From NCBI GenBank assembly GCA_947498815.1, contig CANMLU010000005.1, positions 186,001 to 250,000 on the forward strand: a stretch of DNA of 64,000 nt. Direction: 5' to 3'. The notes under the pieces were generated by a model, which was not told the DNA's origin, ran no database searches, and saw only the letters and a list, made by a program, of their open reading frames with translations. Numbering within the stretch: the first letter of the stretch is position 1; the number at the start of each line of letters is the position of its first letter. Origin of the DNA: an uncultured Aquimarina sp. (GTDB lineage Bacteria > Bacteroidota > Bacteroidia > Flavobacteriales > Flavobacteriaceae). Positions 51,733 to 61,327 of the stretch are shown in pieces. Both the position numbers and the translations under genes were made by a program.

Positions 51733-54700
51733 TTACATATTTCGTCGATACTGTCCACCAACTTCAAACAAGGCTGCAGTAATTTGCCCTAGAGAGCATT
51801 TTTTACAAACTTCCATAAGTGCTTCAAAAATATTTTGATTAGTGATTGCTTTTTGTTGCAGATCTTTTAGTAGCTCGGTCGTTTCATCAGAATTTCCTTT
51901 ATGTAATTCATTTAACATCGTGATCTGATATTGCTTTTCTTCTTCGGTTGCACGTATCACCTCTCCTGGAGTTACTGTTGGTGAACCTTTTGAACTTAAG
52001 AAGGTATTTACACCAATAATTGGAAACTCTCCATTATGCTTCAATGTTTCATAATATAAACTTTCCTCTTGGATCTTACTACGTTGATACATAGTTTCCA
52101 TTGCTCCAAGTACCCCACCACGCTCTGTAATTCGATCGAACTCGGTCAAAACTGCCTCTTCTACCAAATCTGTAAGCTCTTCAATAATAAAAGACCCCTG
52201 GATTGGATTTTCATTTTTGGCAAGACCAAGTTCTTTATTAATAATTAACTGTATTGCCATGGCTCTACGTACAGATTCTTCGGTAGGCGTGGTAATCGCT
52301 TCATCATAAGCATTGGTATGCAAAGAATTACAATTATCGTAGATTGCATACAAAGCTTGTAAGGTCGTACGGATGTCATTAAAGTCAATCTCTTGTGCAT
52401 GCAATGATCGACCAGAAGTTTGAATATGATACTTCAACATCTGCGCTCTTGGGTTAGCACTATATTTATGTTTTAAGGCTTTTGCCCATATTTTACGAGC
52501 AACTCGACCAATGACAGCATATTCCGGATCGATACCATTAGAGAAGAAGAACGATAAGTTTGGTCCAAACTTGTTAATATCCATCCCACGACTTAAGTAA
52601 TACTCGACATAGGTAAATCCATTTGCCAATGTTAATGCCAATTGCGTAATAGGATTTGCTCCGGCTTCGGCAATGTGATATCCCGAAATAGACACCGAAT
52701 AGAAATTACGAACTTGTTTTTCTATAAAATACTCCTGCACGTCACCCATTAATCGCAATGCAAACTCTGTAGAGAAAATACAGGTGTTTTGTGCTTGATC
52801 CTCTTTTAGGATATCTGCTTGTACAGTACCTCGAACTGTATTTAAAGTGGTGGCCTTAATTTCATTATAAACATCTGCCGGCAATACTTGGTCTCCTGTA
52901 ATCCCAAGAAGCATTAATCCAAGACCATCATTACCTTCTGGTAATTCACCTTGATATTGTGGACGTTCGGTTCCTTTGTCTTTATAGATTTTCTTGATTT
53001 TTGCCTCTACTTCGGCTTCCAATCCTTGTTCTTTGATATATTTTTCACAATTTTGATCAATCGCTGCATTCATAAAGAACCCTAGCAACATTGGAGCAGG
53101 ACCATTAATTGTCATACTTACCGATGTCATGGCATGCGTAAGATCAAAACCAGAATATAATTTCTTGGCATCATCTAGACAACAAATAGATACACCTGCG
53201 TTACCTATTTTACCATAGATATCGGGTCTGTGATCAGGATCATTACCATAAAGTGTAACCGAGTCAAAAGCTGTAGACAAGCGCTTAGCTGGCATCCCCA
53301 AACTCACATAATGGAAGCGGCGATTGGTACGTTCTGGACCACCTTCTCCTGCAAACATACGTGTTGGATCCTCGCCTGTACGTTTAAAAGGATACAGTCC
53401 AGATGCATACGGAAACTCTCCAGGTACATTTTCTTGTAAAGACCATAACAGAATATCTCCCCAAGCTTGGTATTTTGGCAAAGCCACCTTAGGGATTTGA
53501 GTATGAGACAATGACTCTGTATGTGTTTCAATCTTGATTTCTTTATCTCGTACTTTAAACGAATAAACAGGATCTTTATACTTTTTAATTTTTGCAGCCC
53601 ATCCAATAATAATTTCCCAATTATACGGATCCAGGTTCAATTTTACCCTATCAAATTCTGCCAGGAGTAGCTTTAAAAAATCGGCATTTTCACCATTTTT
53701 ATCATTTCGTAGGTTATCATCTTCAATACCATTTTTGGACAAGCCTATAAAATTTACATCGGCAACACTACAGATGGTTTTATAGATTCCATACAACTTT
53801 TGTGCTACCTCAACCTGTGTATTCACAGTTTTATCGTAGGCTCTGTTATTTTCGGAAATCTCGGAGAGATATCTTGTTCTACTTGGAGGAATGACAAATA
53901 TCTTTTCTGACATTTCTTTAGAAATATGAAAATCAGATGTAAGATCAGCTCCTGTTTTCTCAACCACTTTGTCCATAATAGCTTTATACAAAGTGTTCAT
54001 ACCAGGGTCATTAAATTGAGAAGCGATAGTACCATATACTGGTAAATCATCTTGATGTGTATCCCATAAATTATGATTACGCATGTATTGTTTCTTTACA
54101 TCTCGTAATGCATCCAAAGAACCTCTTTTATCAAATTTATTAATAGCCACCAAATCTGCAAAATCAAGCATATCAATCTTTTCGAGCTGTGTAGCCGCTC
54201 CAAACTCTGGTGTCATTACATATAATGACGTATCACTATGCTCTAAAATCTCGGTATCTGATTGTCCAATACCTGAAGTTTCAAGAATAATAATGTCAAA
54301 CTCGGCTGCTTTTAGTACTTCGATAGCTTCTGCTACATATTTTGATAGTGCCAAATTAGATTGACGAGTAGCCAAAGAACGCATGTATACTCTTGGAGAA
54401 TTGATTGCATTCATTCGAATTCTATCTCCCAGCAAAGCTCCTCCCGTTTTACGTTTGGATGGATCTACCGAGATAATCCCCATGGTTTTATCCGGAAAAT
54501 CGATCAAAAATCTGCGTACCAATTCATCAACCAATGATGATTTACCTGCTCCTCCGGTTCCTGTAATACCAAGAACTGGTGTTTGAGAAGTTTTATTCTT
54601 TTTATGTATTTCTTCTAATGTGCTCTTTGCAATCTCAGGAAAATTTTCTGCAGCAGAAATTACTCGTGCTATAGAACCGATTTCTTTTTCTGCCAAATGA

Positions 54701-55167
54701 TCTGCCTCTCCATTAAGTCCATTTCCGATAGGATAATCGGACTTTTCCACTAAGTCATTGATCATTCCTTGTAATCCAAGTTCTCTACCATCATCTGGAG
54801 AATAAATCCTGGTAATCCCATAATCCATAAGATCTTTGATCTCTTCTGGAAGGATTACTCCACCACCACCACCAAATATTTTGATATGCTCTGCTCCTTT
54901 TTCCTTCAACAAATCATACATATATTTGAAATACTCGTTATGCCCTCCTTGATAAGAGGTCATTGCAATTGCATTAGCATCTTCTTGGATAGCACAATTA
55001 ACCACTTCTTCAACGCTACGATCATGACCCAAATGAATTACTTCAACTCCAGTAGATTGTATAATCCGACGCATTATATTAATTGCTGCATCGTGACCAT
55101 CAAACAATGATGCTGCAGTTACAATTCTAACTTTATTCTTTGGGATATACGGTGCAATTTGTTTCAT
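51733..55167 (-). CDS. icmF: Fused acyl-CoA mutase IcmF (isobutyryl/butyryl-CoA type)
   Basis: A 1144-residue fusion of B12-binding domain, MeaB-like GTPase and mutase domain, which is the IcmF layout. The B12 domain has DGHDAA (His25, lower axial ligand). The GTPase has Walker [10 protein letters not shown] (203-211) and NKFD. The mutase half begins near 560 with [19 protein letters not shown]. At the position of methylmalonyl-CoA mutase Tyr89 it has Phe605, and at the position of Arg207 it has Gln793 (in AQNTCIF). Phe and Gln are the isobutyryl-CoA mutase residues, so it should interconvert isobutyryl- and butyryl-CoA or related acyl-CoA with adenosylcobalamin. Automatic annotation may call it methylmalonyl-CoA mutase. 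Confidence 0.9.
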   Translation of the reverse strand: MKQIAPYIPKNKVRIVTAASLFDGHDAAINIMRRIIQSTGVEVIHLGHDRSVEEVVNCAIQEDANAIAMTSYQGGHNEYFKYMYDLLKEKGAEHIKIFGGGGGVILPEEIKDLMDYGITRIYSPDDGRELGLQGMINDLVEKSDYPIGNGLNGEADHLAEKEIGSIARVISAAENFPEIAKSTLEEIHKKNKTSQTPVLGITGTGGAGKSSLVDELVRRFLIDFPDKTMGIISVDPSKRKTGGALLGDRIRMNAINSPRVYMRSLATRQSNLALSKYVAEAIEVLKAAEFDIIILETSGIGQSDTEILEHSDTSLYVMTPEFGAATQLEKIDMLDFADLVAINKFDKRGSLDALRDVKKQYMRNHNLWDTHQDDLPVYGTIASQFNDPGMNTLYKAIMDKVVEKTGADLTSDFHISKEMSEKIFVIPPSRTRYLSEISENNRAYDKTVNTQVEVAQKLYGIYKTICSVADVNFIGLSKNGIEDDNLRNDKNGENADFLKLLLAEFDRVKLNLDPYNWEIIIGWAAKIKKYKDPVYSFKVRDKEIKIETHTESLSHTQIPKVALPKYQAWGDILLWSLQENVPGEFPYASGLYPFKRTGEDPTRMFAGEGGPERTNRRFHYVSLGMPAKRLSTAFDSVTLYGNDPDHRPDIYGKIGNAGVSICCLDDAKKLYSGFDLTHAMTSVSMTINGPAPMLLGFFMNAAIDQNCEKYIKEQGLEAEVEAKIKKIYKDKGTERPQYQGELPEGNDGLGLMLLGITGDQVLPADVYNEIKATTLNTVRGTVQADILKEDQAQNTCIFSTEFALRLMGDVQEYFIEKQVRNFYSVSISGYHIAEAGANPITQLALTLANGFTYVEYYLSRGMDINKFGPNLSFFFSNGIDPEYAVIGRVARKIWAKALKHKYSANPRAQMLKYHIQTSGRSLHAQEIDFNDIRTTLQALYAIYDNCNSLHTNAYDEAITTPTEESVRRAMAIQLIINKELGLAKNENPIQGSFIIEELTDLVEEAVLTEFDRITERGGVLGAMETMYQRSKIQEESLYYETLKHNGEFPIIGVNTFLSSKGSPTVTPGEVIRATEEEKQYQITMLNELHKGNSDETTELLKDLQQKAITNQNIFEALMEVCKKCSLGQITAALFEVGGQYRRNM

Positions 55168-55448
55168 TGATAATAAAAAGTAATTTTGATGCCGCTAATT
55201 TACGAAATATGCACCAAGAAGGATTATTTTTTTAGAATTATATAATTTATTTAACCTATACCGGCCTTTCATTATTTATAGTTCAAATTTAATACTATTT
55301 ATAGTAGTTTTTTTGAAAATTATGTATCGAAATAAGGGTTACATTCCAAATCAAATAAAAATGCCTACTCTCGCATGCCGTTTGGAGAAAATAATTGGAA
55401 AAGTCATTTCAATAATGGTAAGTTTAACATTGGAAAAAGCCTGTTATA

Positions 55449-56303
55449 ATGAAAAAAACGACTTTATTAATTAACTGTCCCGATAAAAAAGGAATCATAG
55501 CTACGGTTACCAACTTTATTTTAGCAAAAAAAGGAAATATCACTTATATAGATCAATATGTGGATCGAGAACTAGGAGAGTTTTTTATGCGATCAGAATG
55601 CGAGTTCGATAAGGATGAAGAAAAACTCATGCGGTTTAAAGAGACTTTTAATGAAGAAATAGCCAAGAATTATAATATGCATTGGGAAATGTATGATACC
55701 GATAAAAAGCCAAAAATGGCACTTTTTGTATCTAAGTATGACCATTGTTTATATGACATATTAGGAAGATACGCTTCTGGGGAGTTGCAAGTTAAGATTC
55801 CGATTATTATAAGTAATCATGACGATCTTAAGCCTATTGCGAATGCCTTTAACGTTCCTTTTAAACATATACCAGTTACCAAAGAAAACAAGAAACAGGC
55901 CGAAGCAGATCAGTTAGAAACACTAAAGAACCATAAGATTAATTTTATAGTATTGGCCAGATATATGCAAATATTATCTCCAAATTTTGTAGATCAATTT
56001 CCTAACAAGATCATCAATATCCATCATTCATTTTTACCTGCATTTCCCGGAGCAAAACCTTATCATTCTGCTTATGAAAGAGGTGTAAAAATCATTGGTG
56101 CAACGAGCCACTATGTAACATCAGATCTTGATGAAGGTCCTATTATCGAACAGGAAGTAGTACGAGTATCTCATATACACAATGTGCAAGATTTTATTTT
56201 AAAAGGACGTGACCTTGAAAAAATAGTATTATCCAGGGCGATTAAACATCATATAGAACGAAAAGTATTGGTATATAGCAACAAAACTGTGATTTTTTCA
56301 TAA
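55449..56303 (+). CDS. purU: Formyltetrahydrofolate deformylase
   Basis: A 284-residue enzyme that hydrolyses 10-formyl-THF to formate and THF. An N-terminal ACT domain (LINCPDKKGIIATVTNFILAKKGNITYIDQY) is followed by a formyltransferase-like domain with ISNHDDLKPIANAFNVPF, the active-site ARYMQILSPNFV and NIHHSFLPAFPGAKPYHSAYERGVKIIGATSHYV. The gene ends six bases inside the convergent PqqB-like gene. The 281-base upstream space has no recognised site; a 37-codon frame overlapping the start was judged chance. Confidence 0.96.
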   Translation: MKKTTLLINCPDKKGIIATVTNFILAKKGNITYIDQYVDRELGEFFMRSECEFDKDEEKLMRFKETFNEEIAKNYNMHWEMYDTDKKPKMALFVSKYDHCLYDILGRYASGELQVKIPIIISNHDDLKPIANAFNVPFKHIPVTKENKKQAEADQLETLKNHKINFIVLARYMQILSPNFVDQFPNKIINIHHSFLPAFPGAKPYHSAYERGVKIIGATSHYVTSDLDEGPIIEQEVVRVSHIHNVQDFILKGRDLEKIVLSRAIKHHIERKVLVYSNKTVIFS

Positions 56304-57263
56304 GGGAAAAATATCGCCAGTGTTTGCGAAATGATATCCTTGATTTTCGAGTTCTAATCTATCTTGATTATCTTTATGAATAGCTGGATTAGAATGATTA
56401 AAATGAATAAAGATTATTTTGGATTTAACCTGTTCTGATTCTCCTTTAAACATATCAATTGTTTCTTCAATAAATGGGTGTGGAACTTCAGACATTGGTC
56501 TGGGAATCTCACCGTTCTTAAAAAATGTAGCATCGATAAAAGCGTAATCCACTTGTTTTACTTCTTCAACTATACTCTTGTTCCATAAGGACCATTTATT
56601 TATGTCTGGTATAAAAAGAGCAGATTTTTGATCGCCTATGATTTTATAACCTACAGTTTCTGAATACTCATCTCTATGGGGCACCTTAAAAGGAATCACT
56701 TTTAGAGAATTCGTAATAGCTACTATAGAATCGGCTTGTATAGGACGAATATCAATATTTTTCAAATTCACTAACTGAGACCATGGACCATTGGTCTCTA
56801 AAAATGTTTTCATCCTGGGCATAGCGTATATCGGTATATTTTTGGCTCCCATTGCTTCTCTGCCTAGATACATTAATCCAGTGTAATGCCCGATATGTGC
56901 ATGCGTGAGAAATATTCCATCTATAATTGTAGTACCCCGCACATGTTCATCCTCCAAAATAGCTAATTGCTTTGGCATATCGGGAGTAGCTTCAAACAAG
57001 AACTTTTTTCCTTCTGTAAGATCAACCAACCCCAAAGAAACCACCATTTCTTTCTTTATTGTTCCTTTTTTTACAGCTATAAATTCTTTAGTATTGTTGA
57101 TATGAGGAAATCCTCCATCCTGTGCAATTCCCAATACAGTGATGTATTGATCGTGCTTAACCGATGGATTGGATTCGTTTTTTATTGATACTTTTTCATT
57201 TTTACATGAAATAATTAAAAGATATACTATTAAAAAAATTAAATTTGATTTCATTTTAATCAT
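56298..57263 (-). CDS. PqqB-like metallo-beta-lactamase-fold lipoprotein
   Basis: A 321-residue MBL-fold protein with a lipoprotein signal (LIVYLLIISC). It starts ITVLGIAQDGGFPHI, like the VLGSAAGGGFPQ of PqqB. The metal motif HxHxDH reads HAHIGH (Asp replaced by Gly), which may alter the second metal site; IFIHFNHSNP near the end gives further His residues. No pqq gene lies nearby, so a role in PQQ synthesis is unlikely. It is probably a periplasmic hydrolase of unknown substrate. ATG codons at 57263 and 57254 are both possible. Confidence 0.75.
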   Translation of the reverse strand: MIKMKSNLIFLIVYLLIISCKNEKVSIKNESNPSVKHDQYITVLGIAQDGGFPHINNTKEFIAVKKGTIKKEMVVSLGLVDLTEGKKFLFEATPDMPKQLAILEDEHVRGTTIIDGIFLTHAHIGHYTGLMYLGREAMGAKNIPIYAMPRMKTFLETNGPWSQLVNLKNIDIRPIQADSIVAITNSLKVIPFKVPHRDEYSETVGYKIIGDQKSALFIPDINKWSLWNKSIVEEVKQVDYAFIDATFFKNGEIPRPMSEVPHPFIEETIDMFKGESEQVKSKIIFIHFNHSNPAIHKDNQDRLELENQGYHFANTGDIFPL

Positions 57264-57290
57264 TTATATTCTCAAATCTAACAAGAAATT

Positions 57291-58007
57291 ATGAAAAAGC
57301 TCGTCATTATATTTGCCGTTATATTCTTTTCTGGCTGCGCAGAACTACAACAGGTTGTCAATAGTCTTCCGCAAACTACTGGTGGTGGCTTTGGAGTAAG
57401 TAACATTGATATCGCAAATGGTCTGCGACAGGCTCTTGATAATGGGATTGACAAACAAGTAACAAAACTAACGCAAACCGATGGCTTTTATAGAAATCAA
57501 CTCGTAAAAATTCTTTTACCACAAGAATTACGAAAAGTAGATAAGACTTTAAGAGATGTTGGACTTAGCAAGCTTGCCGACGAAGGTTTGAAAGCCATTA
57601 ATCGCGCAGCAGAAGATGCTGTTAAAGAAGCTACGCCTATATTTGTAACTGCGGTGAAACAAATTACATTCGCCGATGCCCGTCAAATACTTTTGGGTAA
57701 TGATAATGCCGCAACTTCTTACTTGCAGACCAAAACCAATAATGCATTGTACTCAAAATTTAATCCAGTAATAAACCGTTCATTTTCTAAAGTTGGAGCC
57801 GATAAGATTTGGTCTAATATCATTACTAAGTATAATGCGCTTCCTCTTACCAATAATGTAAATCCAGATCTTACTGATTATGTTACTCAACAAGCACTAA
57901 AAGGTGTTTATACTATGATCGCTGTGGAAGAAAAACAAATCAGAACAAAATTGAGTTCGAGAACCAGTGATTTACTTAGAAAAGTGTTCGCTTTACAGGA
58001 TAATTGA
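57291..58007 (+). CDS. DUF4197 lipoprotein
   Basis: A 238-residue lipoprotein (VIFFSGCAELQQ, lipidated Cys about residue 16) with the DUF4197 pattern: GLRQALDNGIDKQVTKLTQTDGFYRNQLVKILLP, GLSKLADEGLKAINRAAEDAVKEATPIF, ITFADARQILLGNDNAATSYLQTKT and TDYVTQQALKGVYTMIAVEEKQIR. All-helical; the family role is unknown. It is divergent from the PqqB-like gene, with 27 bases between the starts. Confidence 0.9.
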   Translation: MKKLVIIFAVIFFSGCAELQQVVNSLPQTTGGGFGVSNIDIANGLRQALDNGIDKQVTKLTQTDGFYRNQLVKILLPQELRKVDKTLRDVGLSKLADEGLKAINRAAEDAVKEATPIFVTAVKQITFADARQILLGNDNAATSYLQTKTNNALYSKFNPVINRSFSKVGADKIWSNIITKYNALPLTNNVNPDLTDYVTQQALKGVYTMIAVEEKQIRTKLSSRTSDLLRKVFALQDN

Positions 58008-58109
58008 TTCTTTGTTTCTTGACCATAAGCTTAAACAAAAGTTAATCTATTTATCAGAACTTTATACGAAGTTAACTCATTATTAAGAGTACCTCATTTT
58101 GATATACTG

Positions 58110-58117
58110 TACTTTTG
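58110..58117 (+). promoter_or_regulatory. -7 promoter box upstream of the Lacal_2735-like gene
   Basis: TACTTTTG is an exact TAnnTTTG match and ends 22 bases before the ATG of the 57-residue gene. No convincing -33 element is seen at the usual spacing. Confidence 0.45.
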
Positions 58118-58139
58118 TATCTATAGAAAATATAGAAAA

Positions 58140-58313
58140 ATGGTTGCCTGGTTTAAAAGTAAATCCGAACTGCAAAAACTGCAAGATATCTACTGCAAGC
58201 TTATGAAAAGCTCCTATAAATTAGCGGTAAAAAATAAAGCCAAAAGTGACCAGCTTCATCAAGAGGCTGATGAAATTTTATCCCAAATAAAAAAAATAGA
58301 ACAGCAAAATTAA
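58140..58313 (+). CDS. Lacal_2735-family small protein
   Basis: A 57-residue protein (ATG 58140, TAA 58311-58313). It begins MVAWFKSKSELQKLQ and consists of two charged amphipathic helices, the second ending ADEILSQIKKIEQQ. This matches the Lacal_2735 family of small flavobacterial proteins of unknown function, which typically start MFxLFKKKSExEKLQ and end with an EAExIxxKI helix. It is convergent with the alpha/beta hydrolase gene. Confidence 0.75.
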   Translation: MVAWFKSKSELQKLQDIYCKLMKSSYKLAVKNKAKSDQLHQEADEILSQIKKIEQQN

Positions 58314-58324
58314 TAGACAGTTAG

Positions 58325-59104
58325 TCAGTATTGTCCAATAAATGCAATGGATTCTTTATTAAAAACATCGGGTTGTTCAACATTTACAACATGTCCAGAG
58401 TTTTTGATGACAAACAACTCAGAAAATTGATGATCGGACACTACTTTTTTTACTGATGGTAAAAAGAGGTAATCTTCTTCACCCATCATGTACAACGTAG
58501 GTATTTTAATATCTTTTGCACGAAAAAAGCGCAGTAATGGATTAATTTCAGAAGTGAGCCTAAACCATCTCACAAACTCTTTTTGATATAGTTTTTTGGC
58601 CTCATTGGCAAAAAGTAATCTTGATTGCTTATGATTCTTTTTGGGCATGATAATAAAGGCAAAAAACTTATACAAAAACATATACGGAATTACAGACTTA
58701 AAAACGATCCCTAGCTTCATTAATACCTGAGATCTGAAGTTTAACTTCATAATGGCACCACCCATAATCATGCTCTGCACGCGATCAGGAAATTTTTCGG
58801 CCAAGTTTCTAATCAATATCGTACCTAGAGAAATTCCCACAAAATGCGACTTTTGAATATTCTCTTTATCAATAACTTCGACTATATCTTCTGTTATAGA
58901 ATCGAATGTGTATTTAGAATTGAAAGCATCTTTTAAGGCTGGCTTAGAATTGCCATGACCTCTTAGATCCAATAATAAAACATTAAAGTGTTTTCTGAAC
59001 TCTCTTACTTGTTTAAACCAAATAGAAGAACTTCCTCCTGCTCCATGAACAAAAGTTACCCATTCTTTACTTGTGGTATGTTGATATAAGGAATAATTAA
59101 GCAA
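58325..59104 (-). CDS. Alpha/beta hydrolase
   Basis: A 259-residue serine hydrolase. The oxyanion region is FVHGAGGSSSIW, followed by LLLDLRGHGNSKP, the nucleophile elbow GISLG in HFVGISLGTILIRN, the acid in MMGEEDYLFL and the His in NSGHVVNVEQPDVF. Only a TTG start at 59104 is available, as the in-frame sequence upstream has no ATG before a stop. The natural substrate is not known. Confidence 0.88.
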   Translation of the reverse strand: MLNYSLYQHTTSKEWVTFVHGAGGSSSIWFKQVREFRKHFNVLLLDLRGHGNSKPALKDAFNSKYTFDSITEDIVEVIDKENIQKSHFVGISLGTILIRNLAEKFPDRVQSMIMGGAIMKLNFRSQVLMKLGIVFKSVIPYMFLYKFFAFIIMPKKNHKQSRLLFANEAKKLYQKEFVRWFRLTSEINPLLRFFRAKDIKIPTLYMMGEEDYLFLPSVKKVVSDHQFSELFVIKNSGHVVNVEQPDVFNKESIAFIGQY

Positions 59105-59239
59105 TGTAAAGTAGTTTAAGGCATCAAAAATATAAACTTATTTGATATAAAAGGTATGCTTAACAGTATTTAAAGAAATGTTGATCTTTACAAAGGTTAT
59201 ATTACCCATTGTACATTTTGGAATTGCTAATTAAAAAAG

Positions 59240-59380
59240 CGTCACTTCGAGTGTTCTGTTATAATAAAATGGATACAAAATGCCCGCCAGACCGGACGGG
59301 CAGGTATCAAGAACAGCTTTTTTAAGATAAAACACTATTCTCGATACACTTCTCTTAAAATCGAAGCGCTCGAATTGACG
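59240..59380. repeat. MITE-like inverted-repeat element
   Basis: A 141-bp element bounded by CGTCACTTCGAGTG (59240-59253) and CGCTCGAATTGACG (59367-59380), imperfect inverted ends. Inside are GTATCaAGAACAG and TTCTCGATAC, also inverted, and a GC-rich core GCCCGCCAGACCGGACGGGC. It resembles the short dispersed inverted repeats I know from many flavobacterial genomes. It carries no open frame and ends five bases from the BtuF-like stop. The rest of the 281-base space is plain. Confidence 0.6.
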
Positions 59381-59385
59381 GATTT

Positions 59386-60174
59386 TTATCGATGTAAGGT
59401 TTTAAAATATTGAAAAGCATTAATCAAACGAGAACCGTACCAAGAAAAGTACTCTCCATCCACCAAAACAACTTTGGCATTAGGATTAATTTTCTGGATT
59501 TCTTTTATATGCTTTTCTGCAAACGGAAATGGTTCTGAAGACAATAATATAAGGTCCAATGCATCCAATGATGCAATCCTATGACTTGAAACTTCAGGAT
59601 AACGGTCCTCATCGTCAAAAGCATTAATGAAGTTATTAATCTTTAGAAGGTAATCGACAAAAGTGTTTTTTCCAGCTACCATCCATGGGTCTCTCCAGAT
59701 GAAATACGCTACTTTCTTTTGAGGTTTGTTTGCTATAAAATTTAAAAATGATTGTTTCTCTTCTTTAATTTTTGAGGTTAATGTATTAGCTTCATTTTCT
59801 TTCCCAAATAGCTCTCCGTATTGTTGCATCATTTCTATAGCATCTTCAATTGAAAAAATATCCGAAACATGCACTGGATATTCATTTTGTAAGTCCACTA
59901 CAATATCTTTAGTATTTTCTTCTTTGTTGCACAGAATAATATCAGGATTCAACTTCTTTATTATATCATAATCAACCTTTTTAGTGCCCCCAACGACTAT
60001 TTTTTCTTTTCGTAATCCATTTGGATGTACACAAAACTTTGTGACTCCTACTATATGGTCGCTTAATCCTAATGATACCAAAAGCTCTGTTTGAGAAGGA
60101 ACCAACGAAACGATACGTCTTGGGATACCAGTAAGGCTTATTTTTCGATTCATTTGGTCTGTATATATCTTCAT
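59386..60174 (-). CDS. BtuF-like substrate-binding protein without signal peptide
   Basis: A 262-residue class III substrate-binding protein (helical backbone metal receptor superfamily) resembling cobalamin-binding BtuF: RRIVSLVPSQTELLVSLGL, VGVTKFCVHPNG, NPDIILCNKEEN, YFIWRDPWMVAGKNTFVDYLL, and SHRIASLDALDLILLSSEPFPF. It starts MKIYTDQMNRKISL and has no signal peptide, lipobox or membrane helix, and no transporter genes adjoin. It may be cytoplasmic. B12 is suggested by the family, but a metal chelate is also possible. Confidence 0.75.
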   Translation of the reverse strand: MKIYTDQMNRKISLTGIPRRIVSLVPSQTELLVSLGLSDHIVGVTKFCVHPNGLRKEKIVVGGTKKVDYDIIKKLNPDIILCNKEENTKDIVVDLQNEYPVHVSDIFSIEDAIEMMQQYGELFGKENEANTLTSKIKEEKQSFLNFIANKPQKKVAYFIWRDPWMVAGKNTFVDYLLKINNFINAFDDEDRYPEVSSHRIASLDALDLILLSSEPFPFAEKHIKEIQKINPNAKVVLVDGEYFSWYGSRLINAFQYFKTLHR

Positions 60175-60299
60175 CTTGAGCTGGATACTTTAACAAATAC
60201 TAAAAAGTTCATAAAACCTTAACAACTAACCTATTAAAAGTAGGAATTCTCGTAAAAAAGCTTTATATTAGAGAGAATTACTAATTAAAACACGGGGCT

Positions 60300-60416
60300 A
60301 TGAATTCAGTATTACTAAACATTATCATTTATGGTATAATGGCATTTTTTGTAGTGTTCATTGTATATGGACTTTATGGATATGCAAAACAAGTATTTAA
60401 CGCGAATAGACGTTAA
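60300..60416 (+). CDS. 38-residue single-helix membrane peptide
   Basis: ATG 60300, TAA 60414-60416. One long hydrophobic helix (IIIYGIMAFFVVFIVYGLYGY) is followed by a short basic tail (AKQVFNANRR), which predicts the C-terminus inside. A strong terminator follows 24 bases later, which supports a real small gene. The function is unknown. Confidence 0.55.
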   Translation: MNSVLLNIIIYGIMAFFVVFIVYGLYGYAKQVFNANRR

Positions 60417-60439
60417 TATTTTAATTCTATTCTTTGCGA

Positions 60440-60480
60440 GGAACGAAAATCTATTTATTATGGATTTTCGTTCCTTTTTT
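60440..60480 (+). terminator. Intrinsic terminator after the small membrane peptide gene
   Basis: GGAACGAAAATC (60440-60451) and GATTTTCGTTCC (60463-60474) form a 12-bp stem, followed by six T on the plus strand, 24 bases after the small gene's stop. Confidence 0.85.
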
Positions 60481-60484
60481 CATT

Positions 60485-61303
60485 TTACGTATTCCCTAAA
60501 ATCTTTTCCATTTCTGTCTGAAGTTCTAGAGCCTTTTGTTTTGCTGCTTCTGCATAATCCAAACCATTTGAGGCATAGATAATTCCTCTGGAAGAATTAA
60601 TCAACAATCCTACATGATCGTTAAGTCCGTATTTGCATACTTCTTGCAAATTTCCGCCTTGTGCTCCAACACCCGGCACTAACAAAAAACTATTGGGTAC
60701 AATTTTTCTAATATCCGACAGATATTCTGCTTTGGTAGCTCCAACAACATACATAAGATTCTCAGAGCCTTTCCATGATTTTGAGACGTCCAATACCTGT
60801 TTATACAATTCTTTACCTTCAACATCTTTGGTTTGAAAATCAAATGCCCCTTGATTCGAAGTTAATGCAAGTAGTATGGTATGCTTATTTTTAAAAGCCA
60901 AAAATGGTTCTACAGAATCTTTACCCATATAAGGTGCTATCGTAACAGAATCAAATTCTAAATCCTCAAAAAAAGCCCTGGCATACATGGTACTGGTATT
61001 ACCAATATCCCCTCGTTTTGCATCTGCTATCGTAAAAATCTCAGGATAGTTTGCACTTAAATACTGTATAGTTTTTTCTAAAGATTTCCACCCTTTTATA
61101 CCATACGCTTCATAGAAAGCAATATTTGGTTTATATGCAACCGCCAAATGATGTGTGGCATCAATTATTGCTTTATTAAATTCAAAAATAGGGTCTTCTT
61201 CTTCTAATAAATGTTTCGGAATCTTATTAAGATCCACATCTAAACCAACACATAAAAACGATTTCTTCTTATCTATTTGTTCAACCAGTTCCTGAGTCGT
61301 CAT
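60485..61303 (-). CDS. pyrF: Orotidine 5'-phosphate decarboxylase
   Basis: A 272-residue TIM-barrel enzyme that forms UMP from OMP. It shows [14 protein letters not shown], the catalytic [29 protein letters not shown] and [13 protein letters not shown]. It belongs to the longer type 2 form (about 270 residues). It follows the saccharopine-dehydrogenase-like gene by 24 bases on the same strand. Confidence 0.96.
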   Translation of the reverse strand: MTTQELVEQIDKKKSFLCVGLDVDLNKIPKHLLEEEDPIFEFNKAIIDATHHLAVAYKPNIAFYEAYGIKGWKSLEKTIQYLSANYPEIFTIADAKRGDIGNTSTMYARAFFEDLEFDSVTIAPYMGKDSVEPFLAFKNKHTILLALTSNQGAFDFQTKDVEGKELYKQVLDVSKSWKGSENLMYVVGATKAEYLSDIRKIVPNSFLLVPGVGAQGGNLQEVCKYGLNDHVGLLINSSRGIIYASNGLDYAEAAKQKALELQTEMEKILGNT

Positions 61304-61327
61304 ATCTTAATTATGAATATTATAAAA

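Noticed and set aside
159-55167. A single B12-dependent gene cluster
   Set aside because: MeaB, IcmF and the BtuF-like gene are tens of kilobases apart with unrelated neighbours, so they do not form one locus in this window.
55362-55475. 37-codon plus-strand frame that overlaps the purU start
   Set aside because: It has no recognisable composition, signal or conservation that I can see, and it runs into purU in another frame. Chance is the simpler reading.
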